64,000 nucleotides of DNA from Cylicocyclus nassatus (GCA_958299035.1 CATQJL010000223.1:11332293-11396292); one strand, 5' to 3'; shown: positions 33,973-44,600, counted from the first letter of the stretch. Made by a program: numbers and translations. Notes: a model not told the origin generated them from the letters alone.

Positions 33973-35399
33973 CAGTGCGTTTCATAACTATACGACACCC
34001 CTTAACATTTGGGATTTCAGAAGAGATTACAGAAGAGATTGAGTACTCCAGTCAATGCCTGTGTGATCCACATATGGTAATGAATAAAATGACATCTCAA
34101 TCAATATGTCTACTCACTTGCTTTTCTATATGTAGAGACATATCTGTTTTTCCACTGTTTCATAACTATACGACACTTTTGAGCAATGCACATTTTGCAA
34201 GGAAAAGAACAGCAAAACGTGGTTTTCATAACTAGTCGGGCTCAGGGCTTTTTTAGCACTTCATCAAGTCTGTTGGAGGCGCTTCTAACAAATTCAACAT
34301 ATCTTCGGTTCAATATTGTCACATGCGTCCATAGCGGGCTGCTCCAACTTCTTCCATGGCTATACTGTTTGCATCCGCTCAATACGCTGTTCAAGGTAAT
34401 CTTCAGAGATTTTCTAAAGGATTCAAGACAGGACAGTATGGTCACCTTTACAGAAGCTGCTCACGATGCTAGCGGAGAACGGCAGTAAGTGACTAGCGTG
34501 CATGTCCATGCGTTGTGCTGCTGCGAAACGTAGTGCTGTCACCGGCGGCGGAAGTAGAACAGTCGTTGGCCTTCCAGTACTTCTTGGTAATCTATGCAAA
34601 TTTTCTCATCGAATTTCAGGCTTTTCAACCACGCAAAGTGCTCTCAAATTATAGGAAAGCCTCCGTTAAAGTTTCTCTTGGTAAAATGATGTGGGCTTTA
34701 ATCAACTCCGGCCATTCGATCCTTTACCCGTTTAGACTAAATTCTTCTATCATATTACACCACCAAATCACTGGCTCATAATTTCTGTCATCTTCTTCAT
34801 CTTTTTAACAAAGCGCCTGTAACAGTACTGCGTTTCGCAGCAGCACAACGCATATGAACATGCACGCTGGTTACTTACTGCCGTTCTCCGCTAGCATCGC
34901 GAGCATCTTCTGTAAAGGTGACCATACTGTCCTGTCTTGAATCCTTTAGAAAATCTCGGGAGATTAACTTGAACAGCGTATTGAGCGGATGCAAACAGTA
35001 TGACCCATGGAAAAAGTTGGAGCAGTTCGTTATGGACGCATGTGACAATATTGAACCGAAGATATGCTTGAATTGTTAGAAGCGCCTCCAGTAGACTTGA
35101 TGAAGTGGTAAAAGAGCCCGGTAGCCCGATTAGTTATGAAAACCACGTTTTGCGTGTTCTTTTCCTCGCAAAAGTGCATTGTTCAAAAGTGTCGTATACT
35201 TATGAAACAGTGGAAAAACAGACATGTCTCTACATATAGAAAAGCAAGTGAGTAGACATATTGATTGAGATGTCATTTCATTCATTACTATATAAGGATC
35301 ACACAGGCACTGACTGGAGTACTCAATCTCTTCTGTAAATCCGGAAATCCCAAATGTTGAGAGGTGTCGTGTAGTTATGAAACGCACTGTATGTATTAC
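33973..35399. mobile_element. Long-inverted-repeat Tc1/mariner-type element 2
   Basis: Perfect TA flanks (33971-33972, 35400-35401) and terminal repeats CAGTGCGTTTCATAA. Arms of about 565 bp (33973-34535, 34825-35399) pair with small differences. The centre of about 290 bp has no transposase. Frames inside the arms are repeated copies of each other. It is inserted 44 bp after the stop of member G; the paralogous DNA after member F lacks it. Confidence 0.88.
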
Positions 35400-35545
35400 A
35401 TATTTATCAGAATCTATTTCCCCTTCAGATAAGAATTGTGATGAGCTCACAATCAAACTTTTAATTTTTCCAAACAGTGGCAGCTATCAAATTTACTGTT
35501 ACTACTACTAAGGCTAAAAGAATTAAATCCTGTAATTATAATATA

Positions 35546-35751
35546 CAATACCGCTCACAGAATGTGCAAAATTTCCGTAAATGTCGCGAAATTCCGAAAA
35601 TGTCGCGAAATTCAGAAAATTCCGCGAAATTTCCGGAATTTCGCGAAACTTCGCGACATTCCCGGAATTTCACGAAATTCCGGAAAGTTCGCGGAAATTT
35701 CGGAATTTCGCGACATTCACGGAAATTTTGCACGTTATGAGAGTGGTATTG
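35546..35751. mobile_element. 206-bp MITE, copy 1 (CAATACCGCTCA ends)
   Basis: Inverted ends CAATACCGCTCA and TGAGAGTGGTATTG (one-base bulge), TA on both sides. The whole element is a degenerate palindrome of CGCGAAATTCCG-like motifs. Differs from copy 2 at one visible position near 35614. Frames of repeated FRKCREIP-like peptides are artefacts of this repeat. Confidence 0.9.
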
Positions 35752-35753
35752 TA

Positions 35754-37020
35754 ATTGACAGCCGAGGTGCGAGATTTGCTAATTACGGTGCGAGAGTGAC
35801 CGCATATCACCGCGACTAGCGCTGATGGGCAAATGCTATGAAGTCATTTATATGCAACTTTGTGAGCTCTTTCTTTCTATGATAAAAGCGGGATTTGAAC
35901 TCTTTTATAAGCGAGGGTTTATAAGAAAGCCAATGTACATTTTTATGCATATCTTTGTGGAAAATGGGAACGAAGTGTCCGGATACCCGTATTTGTGTTT
36001 ATATTCGAAGGGGCTATACCAAAAAATTTTCAGAAGAAATGAATGTTAAATACACAAGAGGCTGATCTAAGAACGGTTCTGGACTTAGAAATTTTTCGGA
36101 AAACTTTATGATAGATCAAAATGAAATGATAATTCCAGGAGAATAATCAAGGCGCTGGCATAGCAATATTTCGATACAACTTTTGATGCGCTATCAGTTG
36201 ATGAAGAAAGTTGGACAGCAGCATGAATGTGAAGGGGCGCTGCCCTATAGTATCTGGAGATAGTTTTTCTTAATTTGATCTTTGATCTCTATGTATAAAT
36301 CGGTCAGAAGTGATTCATTGGTGGTTATTGGCGGGTTAGTGGCCCAGGCATGGATGGGTTGGAATGGGAAGGTGGGGAAAAGTGGGTGGAGACTTGTGGG
36401 CGGGGCCAAAAGTGGGCGGAGCTAGCAAATTTCGAAAAAAATCGACATTTCTCTAAAATCTATCCACCGTAGTCCTACAGAAAGAAGCTATCTCGCTAAT
36501 CAGATGTGTTTTTTGTAATCAATGGGTCGGATAACATCTATGGTTTGATTTTCTAAGGAACTAGTAGCACTTGATTTTTTCTCGCTCCTCACTCTTGGCC
36601 TCGGCGCAAGATTTGGTTGAAAATATTAGGTTCTCGGATTGACCGGAAACTTCGCTCATAGTGGTTTTTGGTCCCGATCTTTACGAAAATCCTATTCATT
36701 TTGCACTAGAGAGTCTTACAGTAAAGCTAAAGTGAGATAGAAGTAGCTAAACCAATCAAGATCGCAACTTCGCCTGCACTTTTCGCCTACCTGTTGCGGA
36801 AATTGTCCGCAAATTTTTGTGAGTTCAAAACTTTGTGAACACCTCTATCGGACCATGCTTAGCACAGATCTTTATTTGAATTGTTCGTCAGATTATGATG
36901 TTACAAAATCGCCTTCTCATGAATTGTCTTTCAAATTCAAAAGTCGTGTTGGCAGATATTCTATCCTACAATGTGTCACTAGCAGCAAAACAATGTAAGA
37001 AATGTTGTTAGCACGTCGAA
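35754..37020. other. 1.27-kb segment between two MITE copies
   Basis: No gene recognised. It is absent from the homologous position after member F. It contains a G-run cluster at about 36330-36422. See the composite-mobilisation finding. Confidence 0.5.
36330..36422 (+). other. G-run cluster with G-quadruplex potential
   Basis: Eight or more GGG/GGGG runs separated by short loops (GCGGG, ATGGG, GTGGGG, GTGGGCGGGG and others) on the plus strand. Folding potential is inferred only. Confidence 0.5.
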
Positions 37021-37022
37021 TA

Positions 37023-37228
37023 CAATACCGCTCACAGAATGTGCAAAATTTCCGTAAATGTCGCGAAATTCCGAAAATGTCGCGAAATTCCGAAAATTCC
37101 GCGAAATTTCCGGAATTTCGCGAAACTTCGCGACATTCCCGGAATTTCACGAAATTCCGGAAAGTTCGCGGAAATTTCGGAATTTCGCGACATTCACGGA
37201 AATTTTGCACGTTATGAGAGTGGTATTG
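37023..37228. mobile_element. 206-bp MITE, copy 2 (CAATACCGCTCA ends)
   Basis: Same length, ends and orientation as copy 1 at 35546, with TA at 37021-37022 and 37229-37230. One mismatch to copy 1 was seen by eye, so the two are very young. Confidence 0.9.
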
Positions 37229-37231
37229 TAG

Positions 37232-37480
37232 TTATTATCCATTCATGACTTCTCAAAGTTTTGCAACGTTTATTCCCGTGGGAGTAAGAGAGACATATGG
37301 TCGTAAAGGGTTTACTACATGGCATTTCAAAATACTTCAAAGTTTGCGCAGTGGTACCATTAGGATAAAATACAGCCTTCACGGTGCAAAAATTCAAATA
37401 GCGCATACAGCAAGTGTTCGAATAGCTTTCAGATGCAAAGTTAAGATTGTCATTACACAGAAGCAGGCTGTATTTCAAAG
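37232..37480 (+). repeat. Continuation of the duplicated downstream block of member G
   Basis: The first 160 bp match 27960-28116 after member F (ATTATCCATTC...CAGCCTTCACGGTG). The copy continues past the point where the Penelope element joins in the F copy, so it shows the sequence without that insertion. Confidence 0.7.
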
Positions 37481-37485
37481 AAAAG

Positions 37486-37587
37486 TGTTGTAGAGTGATA
37501 TTAGGCTGGTAGTAAATGAACCTCTGTTGTATATATCTCTTGTGTTGTTTACAACAATCCTTAGAGGACTATATAAGAGCTTCCTTT
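37486..37587 (+). repeat. Inverted partial LTR at the left end of the minus-strand element
   Basis: TGTTGTAGAGTGATATTAGG onward matches the start of the 5' LTR at 48548 read on the minus strand, through AGAGCTTCCTTTT, where the copy stops. It points opposite to a proper 3' LTR. Confidence 0.9.
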
Positions 37588-37629
37588 TTCTTGGCTCCGT
37601 GTCTGCGGTTGTACCTCTCCCTCCTTAAG

Positions 37630-38665
37630 TTAATCACTGTATCGTTTCTTCGATGGGTCGATCTTGAGGCGGCGTGGTGGTTGACGAATCCTTTGCGAGC
37701 GGCGACGAACAGGAGGAGGAGACCTTCGACTGATGGATTCATCAGCGTCCCTGGGTTCGGCATTGGCCGCAGCAGTATCAGGATTTGGCAGCGCAATATC
37801 CGTGTGACTGGCGTCGGCGACAGGAACATCAACGAACACGGCGGGAGTCGACTGTCTGGGGAGCTCAAAATCCAAAAGACTGAACTCTCCCAATAGCGTG
37901 CTGGTAGCATCGGGGACTATTCGAGGACGTAGCTGGTTGGCATGGCGTTTCCATATGAATCCTTCAACTCCTACGTTGTAGAGCGAGCGTCCAATCCTTG
38001 ATTGTACAATTCCTGGGGTCCAAGTAGGCTTTGCTGGATTGCGGTAGTCGCGAGCGTAAACAGCATCATGGACATCGAAGTGTTTCTTCTTGGCTCCGTG
38101 TCTGCGGTTGTATTGAGCTTCCATCTTAGGATTCGTTCCGGGGGAGTAGCTTGGTTTAACAGTCTGAGCGTCAGTGACCAAACGTGTGAGCGGAGTATTA
38201 ATCGTTCGTCCAAGAAACATCTCGGCCGGGGAACGATTATCTGGCGAAGACGGGCAGGGCGTACACCGATAGCAGAGTAATAGCTTCGACAAGGCTTCAG
38301 AAAGGTTTCCTTCTCCCTTTAGTTTCATAATTCCTCTCTTGAAAGTTCCAACGAAGCGTTCAGCAAGTCCATTCGATTGTGGGTGGAACGGTGGCGTCCT
38401 AATATGCTTGATACTGTACTTCCTGCAGAAATCTTCGAAATACTGGGAAGAGAATTGAGTGCCGTTGTCTGAAACAAGCGTTTCTGGGAATCCAAACATG
38501 CTGAAAAAGTTTAGTAGTTCCCGTGTGGTGGCTGATGATGTTGTCGACTTCATTTCCACGATTTCGGGCCAACGGGAGTAAGCGTCCACGATGATGAGAT
38601 ACATGTGACCATAAAGTGGTCCAGCGAAGTCGATATGCAGGCGTTCCATCGGGCGATTGGCAATC
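37630..38665 (-). pseudogene. Integrase core and C-terminus of the minus-strand LTR element
   Basis: Open from 38649 to 37630 on the minus strand (339 codons from the first Met). It begins at MERLHIDFAGP (first catalytic Asp), then VSDNGTQF and PQSNGLAERF, the D,D-35-E core. Next comes a C-terminal domain with RDYRNPAKPTW and RIGRSLYNV, ending in a basic RRRSQRIRQPPRR tail. The N-terminal half of pol lies beyond the nested insertions at 45137-47345. Stop, then polypurine tract. Confidence 0.88.
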
Positions 38666-38785
38666 GGCCATGGCCATACCTTCGATAGTCAAGAGACAAG
38701 GGCTAGAAAGTGATAGTTGTTTGAGTTCTTGCCCCCTATAAAAAGTGAAGGTTGTTTCAGAAAAATAGACGAAAATTTAGAGATA

Positions 38786-38790
38786 CAAAT
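38786..38790 (+). repeat. Target-site duplication CAAAT (left)
   Basis: CAAAT directly before the 5' LTR, repeated at 43759-43763 directly after the 3' LTR. Confidence 0.93.
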
Positions 38791-39035
38791 TGTTGTGTTA
38801 GTGTCTGATCAGTTGTTTTCTCGTATGATCTGCCCTCGCTGAGGCGCCTGCGACCTCAATGCGCGGGAAATGAGCGCTATAAAAGGCGCTCGCTATTAGC
38901 TATTGTCAGTTCGACTGTTCACTCATCGCCTCTTTTATTTTACTGTCCTTCTATCATTTTCTAATAAATATTCTCTATTCCTCGTGTGCTTCCTCAGGAC
39001 GAAGAGTCGACGTGTCCGACGTGGAGGACACAACA
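38791..39035 (+). repeat. 5' LTR of the plus-strand element
   Basis: 245 bp with TGTTGTGT...ACACAACA ends. It has a TATAAAAG box at about 38879 and AATAAA at about 38965, so U3, R and U5 can be placed roughly. Identical to the 3' LTR by eye. Confidence 0.95.
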
Positions 39036-39147
39036 GTGGCGATCAGGATAGCGGCTACTAGCGAAGAAGTAGCCGTAACGAAGAAACACGCGCCAGGAAG
39101 AAGTCGACGAAGAAGCTGAGAAGAGCTTAACGAATTGATCGATCGAC

Positions 39148-42100
39148 ATGGCGAAAGTGGACGTCCAGGAGATGATGATGGTCTTCAAGGAAATGATCAA
39201 AGAAGAAAGGAAGGAGATGATGGAGATGTTCCTGAAGCACATCGAAGGTACGAACCAGAACAGTTCGACGGAGATTCCGAACATGATGTCCGCACTAAGC
39301 AATCGGATCGAAAAGTTCAACTTCGACCCAGAAGCGGACGAATGTTTCAGCAAATGGTACGCTCGCTACAAGGAAGTCTTCGTCGAAGATGCGAAGCAGC
39401 TGACAGAGAATGCCAGGGTGAGGCTTCTCTGCGAAAAGCTGGACAAGGACAGTTTCGAAAAGTACCAGAGGCATGTACTCCCGAAAGAGGTAACCGCGAT
39501 CAAATTCGAAGATACTGTCGAAACCTTGAAGCAGTTGTTCGACGTGAAGATTTCGGAATTCACTATGCGGTACCAGTGTTTGAAGCTGGAAAAGGCGGAT
39601 TCTGAGGACTACCTCATGTATACGGGCCGAGTGAACGAATTATGCGAGAAGGCGAAGATCCACGAATTGGATAGCGATGTAATCAAATGTCTTCTATGGA
39701 TTTTTGGCCTGAAAAGCCAAAAAGAAGCAGAAATCAGGCAGCGACTCATAGCCGTACTGGACAAGGAGTACAAGGCTGGACGAAAGATGTCGCTACACGA
39801 ATTGTACCTGGAGTGCGAAAATTTCCTCAGTCTCAAGAAGGATAGCGAGACTGTAGCTGGTTGCACGAAAATTGTCGAAGCAACAAGCAAGGAGGAACCC
39901 ACGAAGCTGGAATGCTGGAACTGTGGTAAAGCTCACTTTGCCAGGGAATGCAAAGCGAAGCAGTGGTTTTGCAAGAAGTGCAAGAAGACAGGTCACAAAG
40001 AGAAGTATTGCGAACAGATGGCGGAGAGAAAAACACTTGTTCAGCAAGATTCAAAACGAAGAATCCACAGAAGCAGCGACACCAGTAAGAACAGAAGTTG
40101 GACGAAACCGAAACGTCATGTGCACAGCATAGCGAAGATTGCAAATGCGATGGTGGATGTCAACTCGACACGAATGTATATCGAAGCAAAAGTGAATAGT
40201 CATCCAGTTAGTTTCCTGCTAGATACTGGATCAGACATCACACTGCTAAACGAATCAATTTGGAGAAGCATGGGTGCTCCTCGATTGGAAAACACTAACG
40301 TGGTTGTCAAGAACGCTAGTGGAAGCTCAATGGATGTCCGTGGAAAGCTATGGTGCGACTATGAGATCAAAGGATCCAAAAGTAAAGGCTACGCATACGT
40401 GACGCCCCACAACTCACTGCTAGGATTGGAGTGGATCCAGAAGAACGAAGATATGTCGTATCACTTGAGCAGAATGGTTGCTGAAGTGAAGACAGAGCAA
40501 ACCAAGGACATCGCTTTAAAGCTGAAGGAAGCCTATCCAGAAGTCTGCAAGGAAGGTTTAGGGCTCTGCACGAAGGAGAAAGCACACATGAGAATTAACG
40601 AAAACGTTCGTCCCGTTTTCAAGGCTTGCAGGCCTGTTCCACATGCTGCGCTCGAAGCTGTCGAAAAGGAACTGGACAGGTTATTGGAGCTGAAGGTCAT
40701 AAGTCCAGTGACACACAGCGATTGGGCAGCTCCCATCGTGTGTGTCAGGAAGGCAAATGGAAAGTTGAGAGTGTGTGCCGACTTCTCAACCGGACTCAAC
40801 AAAGCGCTGGAGTCGTACGATTATCCGTTGCCATTACCGGAGGATATTTTCGCATCCCTCAACGGAGGAACGGTGTTTTCGCAGATAGATCTGTCGGACG
40901 CCTATCTGCAAATCGAATTGTCAGAAAAAGCGAAGAAAATGGTGGTAATAAATACGCATAGAGGACTGTACCAGTACAACAGACTGCCTTTTGGAATCAA
41001 GACAGCACCAGGAATCTTCCAGCAAATCATGAACAAGATGGTGAGTGGTCTGCGAGGGGTAGCAACCTACCTAGACGACATCTTGGTTTGTGGAAGAACC
41101 GAAGAAGAACATATGGAGAACTTGCTAGCTGTTTTTGCAAGGATAGCCGAATATGGATTCAGGATTCGGTTAGAGAAGTGTTCTTTCGGCAAGCCAGAAA
41201 TACGATATCTTGGCTTCATAGTAGATCGAAATGGCAGAAGACCGAACTTAGCGAAGATCGAAGCGATCAAGAGTATGGATGAGCCGAAGAATGTCAGTCA
41301 GTTAAGAGCTTTTCTTGGCATGATAACGTACTATGCGGCGTTCATGCCAAAAATCAAGGATCTGCGTGGACCGTTAGACGCGATGTTGAAAAAGGATTCG
41401 AAGTGGGAATGGACTCGAACACAACAAGAAGCATTCGAAAAGCTCAAGGATACATTGTCAAGTGAGCTGAACCTTGCTCACTATGATCCAAGACAGAAGA
41501 TTGTCGTGGCAGCGGACGCCAGCGACTATGGTATCGGCTGTGTGATATCGCATAGGTATGCCGATGGATCCGAAAAGCCAATCGCGCATGCATCAAGATC
41601 TCTCACGAAAGCAGAGAAGAATTATTCGCAAATCGAAAAGGAAGCATTGGGAATTGTCCTTGCTGTCAAGAAATTTCACAAGTACATATTTGGACGAAAG
41701 TTTCTATTGTTGACAGACCATCAACCTTTGCTAGCCATCTTCGGTGACAAGAAAGGAGTTCCAGTCTACTCCGCTAATCGACTCATGAGATGGGCTACAA
41801 TACTGCTTGGATATGACTTTGACATAGAGTATGTCAAGACTACGAAGTTTGGACAAGCAGATGGCTTGTCACGGTTGATGAAGAAGAGTCAGAATAACGA
41901 AGAAGACGTTGTGATAGCTGCCGTTGAGAACGACGTGAACTTCATGTTGAAGAATTGCATAAGGAAATTGCCAGTGACGGTATCAGATGTGCAATCCTAT
42001 ACGAAGAAGGACCCAATGCTACAAAGAGTGATGATTTACGTGAAGAAAGGACGGTGGCCAGACGTTAATGGAGAGTTGGCACACTTTCGAAATCGAAGAG

Positions 42101-43368
42101 AGACATTGTCAATTGTGGAGCAGTGTCTGATGTCAGCCGAAAGGGTTGTGATACCCAAGGAGCTTCGAAGAAATGTTTTGAAGGAACTGCATATTGGTCA
42201 TCCAGGGATTGTAAGAATGAAGAAACTGGCTCGAAGTTATGTCTACTGGCCGAATATTGACAAAGATTGCGAAGACTTGGTACGAAGATGTACGAAATGT
42301 CAGGAATTAGCCAAAAATCCGACGAAAGTACCATTAGAAGCATGGCCGTCCGCGACTCGAGTGTGGCAGAGGATACACATCGACTTCGCTGGACCTATGC
42401 AAGGAGTCTTCTACTTGGTCGTGGTAGATGCGTACAGCAAATGGCCTGAGATGATCGAGATGAGCAACATCTCAGCTGCGAAAACGGTGAAGGCTCTGAA
42501 AAATTTGTTTGCGAGATATGGATTACCGCAAACAATAGTGAGCGACAACGGTACTCAGTTCACGTCGGACTTGTTTAAGAAGATGTGTGACGAAGGTGGA
42601 ATCACACATATAAGGACTGCTCCGTACCACCCTCAATCGAATGGACAGGCAGAGCGTTTCGTTGACACGCTGAAACGCGGGATCAAGAAACTAGAGGGGG
42701 AGGAGAGGCCAACAGAAGAGACTCTAAACCTGGTGCTACAAGCGTATAGGACAACACCAAACACGAACTTGAACGACAAGACGCCAGCGGAGTTGTTTCT
42801 AGGCAGAAACTTGCGCACAAAATTAAGTCTGTTACTTCCGATGGCAGAAGATGCAGAAGACCCACTCGCACGAAGGAGACGGGAACGCATGAAGGATCAG
42901 TTTGACCAGAAGCATGGAGTCGTTCGAAAGGAATTCGAAGTTGGTGACCTGGTATACGCTAAGCAGTGGAAGCCACCCCACTTCCACTGGGTGAAAGGAA
43001 CCGTGATGAGACGTATTGGACGTGTCAATTACGAAGTAATGGTTGGAAATGAAATCTGCAAGAAGCACGCAAATCAACTACGCCACCGAAGCGACAGCGA
43101 ACAGCTTGCAGTCCAACAGCCACTCAAACAACAATCCGAAGCTATGAAGATACTCTTAGATGTTTTGACAGAAGACGACATTCTACCAAGGAATGGCAGT
43201 GCAGCTGACAACAATCCCGATCAAGCGATCGCAAGCGATGCGCCAGCACCCGTGGATTCAACGACATCGACGTCGACATCAAGCCAGGAGCCCTCGACGC
43301 CACCGAAAACGCTTCGGAGATCGAGCAGAACGAGAAGACCGGTACAGCGGTTCCAACCTAGTCCATAG
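39148..43368 (+). CDS. Gag-Pol polyprotein of the plus-strand LTR element
   Basis: 1406 codons in one frame, no frameshift between gag and pol. Two zinc knuckles at about residues 255-288 (CWNCGKAHFAREC and CKKCKKTGHKEKYC). Aspartic protease LLDTGSD near 355. Reverse transcriptase with YLDD near 641. RNase H with AADASDYG near 787 and LTDHQPLL. Integrase zinc finger (HIGHPG ... CTKC) near 1014-1050, then the D,D-35-E core (HIDFAGP near 1077, SDNGTQF near 1132, PQSNGQAERF near 1165). The tail is basic, with no chromodomain or envelope gene. All catalytic motifs look intact. The ATG at 39148 is the first in frame after the PBS. Confidence 0.96.
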   Translation: MAKVDVQEMMMVFKEMIKEERKEMMEMFLKHIEGTNQNSSTEIPNMMSALSNRIEKFNFDPEADECFSKWYARYKEVFVEDAKQLTENARVRLLCEKLDKDSFEKYQRHVLPKEVTAIKFEDTVETLKQLFDVKISEFTMRYQCLKLEKADSEDYLMYTGRVNELCEKAKIHELDSDVIKCLLWIFGLKSQKEAEIRQRLIAVLDKEYKAGRKMSLHELYLECENFLSLKKDSETVAGCTKIVEATSKEEPTKLECWNCGKAHFARECKAKQWFCKKCKKTGHKEKYCEQMAERKTLVQQDSKRRIHRSSDTSKNRSWTKPKRHVHSIAKIANAMVDVNSTRMYIEAKVNSHPVSFLLDTGSDITLLNESIWRSMGAPRLENTNVVVKNASGSSMDVRGKLWCDYEIKGSKSKGYAYVTPHNSLLGLEWIQKNEDMSYHLSRMVAEVKTEQTKDIALKLKEAYPEVCKEGLGLCTKEKAHMRINENVRPVFKACRPVPHAALEAVEKELDRLLELKVISPVTHSDWAAPIVCVRKANGKLRVCADFSTGLNKALESYDYPLPLPEDIFASLNGGTVFSQIDLSDAYLQIELSEKAKKMVVINTHRGLYQYNRLPFGIKTAPGIFQQIMNKMVSGLRGVATYLDDILVCGRTEEEHMENLLAVFARIAEYGFRIRLEKCSFGKPEIRYLGFIVDRNGRRPNLAKIEAIKSMDEPKNVSQLRAFLGMITYYAAFMPKIKDLRGPLDAMLKKDSKWEWTRTQQEAFEKLKDTLSSELNLAHYDPRQKIVVAADASDYGIGCVISHRYADGSEKPIAHASRSLTKAEKNYSQIEKEALGIVLAVKKFHKYIFGRKFLLLTDHQPLLAIFGDKKGVPVYSANRLMRWATILLGYDFDIEYVKTTKFGQADGLSRLMKKSQNNEEDVVIAAVENDVNFMLKNCIRKLPVTVSDVQSYTKKDPMLQRVMIYVKKGRWPDVNGELAHFRNRRETLSIVEQCLMSAERVVIPKELRRNVLKELHIGHPGIVRMKKLARSYVYWPNIDKDCEDLVRRCTKCQELAKNPTKVPLEAWPSATRVWQRIHIDFAGPMQGVFYLVVVDAYSKWPEMIEMSNISAAKTVKALKNLFARYGLPQTIVSDNGTQFTSDLFKKMCDEGGITHIRTAPYHPQSNGQAERFVDTLKRGIKKLEGEERPTEETLNLVLQAYRTTPNTNLNDKTPAELFLGRNLRTKLSLLLPMAEDAEDPLARRRRERMKDQFDQKHGVVRKEFEVGDLVYAKQWKPPHFHWVKGTVMRRIGRVNYEVMVGNEICKKHANQLRHRSDSEQLAVQQPLKQQSEAMKILLDVLTEDDILPRNGSAADNNPDQAIASDAPAPVDSTTSTSTSSQEPSTPPKTLRRSSRTRRPVQRFQPSP

Positions 43369-43513
43369 TATGTTATCGTATGTTTGTTTCATTAGATTTG
43401 TAGTTGTTTGAATGATAGTGATATCTATGTGTAATCGATTTCTTAGCTGTTCATATTTGTAGTTCATGCTTTTATCGTAGGCTAGTTTTATGTAACTACC
43501 CTACTGGGGGAGG

Positions 43514-43758
43514 TGTTGTGTTAGTGTCTGATCAGTTGTTTTCTCGTATGATCTGCCCTCGCTGAGGCGCCTGCGACCTCAATGCGCGGGAAATGAGCGC
43601 TATAAAAGGCGCTCGCTATTAGCTATTGTCAGTTCGACTGTTCACTCATCGCCTCTTTTATTTTACTGTCCTTCTATCATTTTCTAATAAATATTCTCTA
43701 TTCCTCGTGTGCTTCCTCAGGACGAAGAGTCGACGTGTCCGACGTGGAGGACACAACA
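43514..43758 (+). repeat. 3' LTR of the plus-strand element
   Basis: 245 bp, identical by eye to 38791-39035; followed by CAAAT. Confidence 0.95.
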
Positions 43759-44481
43759 CAAATTAAATTAGAAAACTTAGAAAATTCATATAAAGCAGAG
43801 GTTAGCACATCACCAAATCTGAAACCTTAACTTGGTAGTTTCCTGCGCAGAGTTTCGTCTCCAGGATTGCCGGTAAACTTGGGTGGCAACAACATCAAAG
43901 TTCTTTTCCAGTCAAAAAAAGCGCTGTTTAGCTGTGGCATTAGTTGGGAGACCGAAAGAAGAAGAACTTGTCAACAACTGAATTGAACATGTTAAACATG
44001 TCTGTAAAGTTGTGTTGCACATCGACGCCAATCTGATTTTTAATGCGTCCTTTAAATTTTCACCCCCGCATAGTCGTTTCGTACGCTGCGACGTTGTCTG
44101 GATTCTTGCGCTCATCATTCTGAGCAAGTATCGTCTAAGCTGGAAAAAATTCGCTGCAAAAGCACAGAAAGAGAACAAGGTAAAGAAAAACGCACTTTTT
44201 TGTATTTTTCACAAGAAAACCGGCATAAGCAAAGAAGTAAGCTCGGCGACGTTGTCTACATCATAGACAGAAACAAGACCTATCGAATGCACAAAAAAAC
44301 CGAGTGAAAAAAGTTAAACTGAAGAAAAAACAGGAGGTTTTCGGAAACGCCGTTTTTCGATGATTTCTCGTTTAAATCCTAAAAAGAAGTTCCGCGACGT
44401 TGTCAGCGTGAAAATAGAGATCAAGAGCTTCAATATGATATATAGATTATCGAAATTGGGCTCCGAGCAACGAAGAAAAGG

Positions 44482-44600
44482 GTACCAGAGCCAAATGCCC
44501 CGCGCCCCGCATTTGAGGTAGCGAGGTAGCGCGCATCGCGCGGAGACGCAGACGAGCAGCGGAGACAGACCAGAGCCGACGGGGCATTTGGCTCTGGTCG
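44482..44600. repeat. GC-rich hairpin inside transposon X1
   Basis: ACCAGAGCCAAATGCCCC and GGGGCATTTGGCTCTGGT are perfect inverted copies around a loop with GCGCATCGCGC. A diverged equivalent lies at about 53180-53285 in copy X2. Confidence 0.8.

Larger units (their letters stand above)
38791..43758 (+). mobile_element. Young, apparently intact Mag-like Ty3/gypsy LTR retrotransposon
   Basis: 4968 bp with identical 245-bp LTRs, the 5-bp target duplication CAAAT, a primer-binding candidate TGGCGATCAGGATAGC from 39037, one uninterrupted gag-pol frame, and a purine-rich CTGGGGGAGG just before the 3' LTR. The same PBS start (TGGCGATCAG) is used by the older minus-strand element. Identical LTRs imply very recent insertion; mobility today is inferred. 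Clade assignment (Mag/K02A2.6-like) is from memory. Confidence 0.95.

Noticed and set aside
35477..35819. Three overlapping frames encoding repeated FRKCREIP-like peptides, also at 36917-37248
   Set aside because: They are translations of the 206-bp palindromic MITE in several frames and both strands, not proteins.
35546..37228. Possible CRISPR-like array of short CGCGAAATTCCG motifs
   Set aside because: Motifs are irregular, self-complementary and bounded by transposon ends with TA; there are no unique spacers and the DNA is eukaryotic.
39135..39605. 156-codon plus-strand frame at the start of gag
   Set aside because: Alternative frame of the gag-pol gene; the main frame carries the zinc knuckles and pol motifs.
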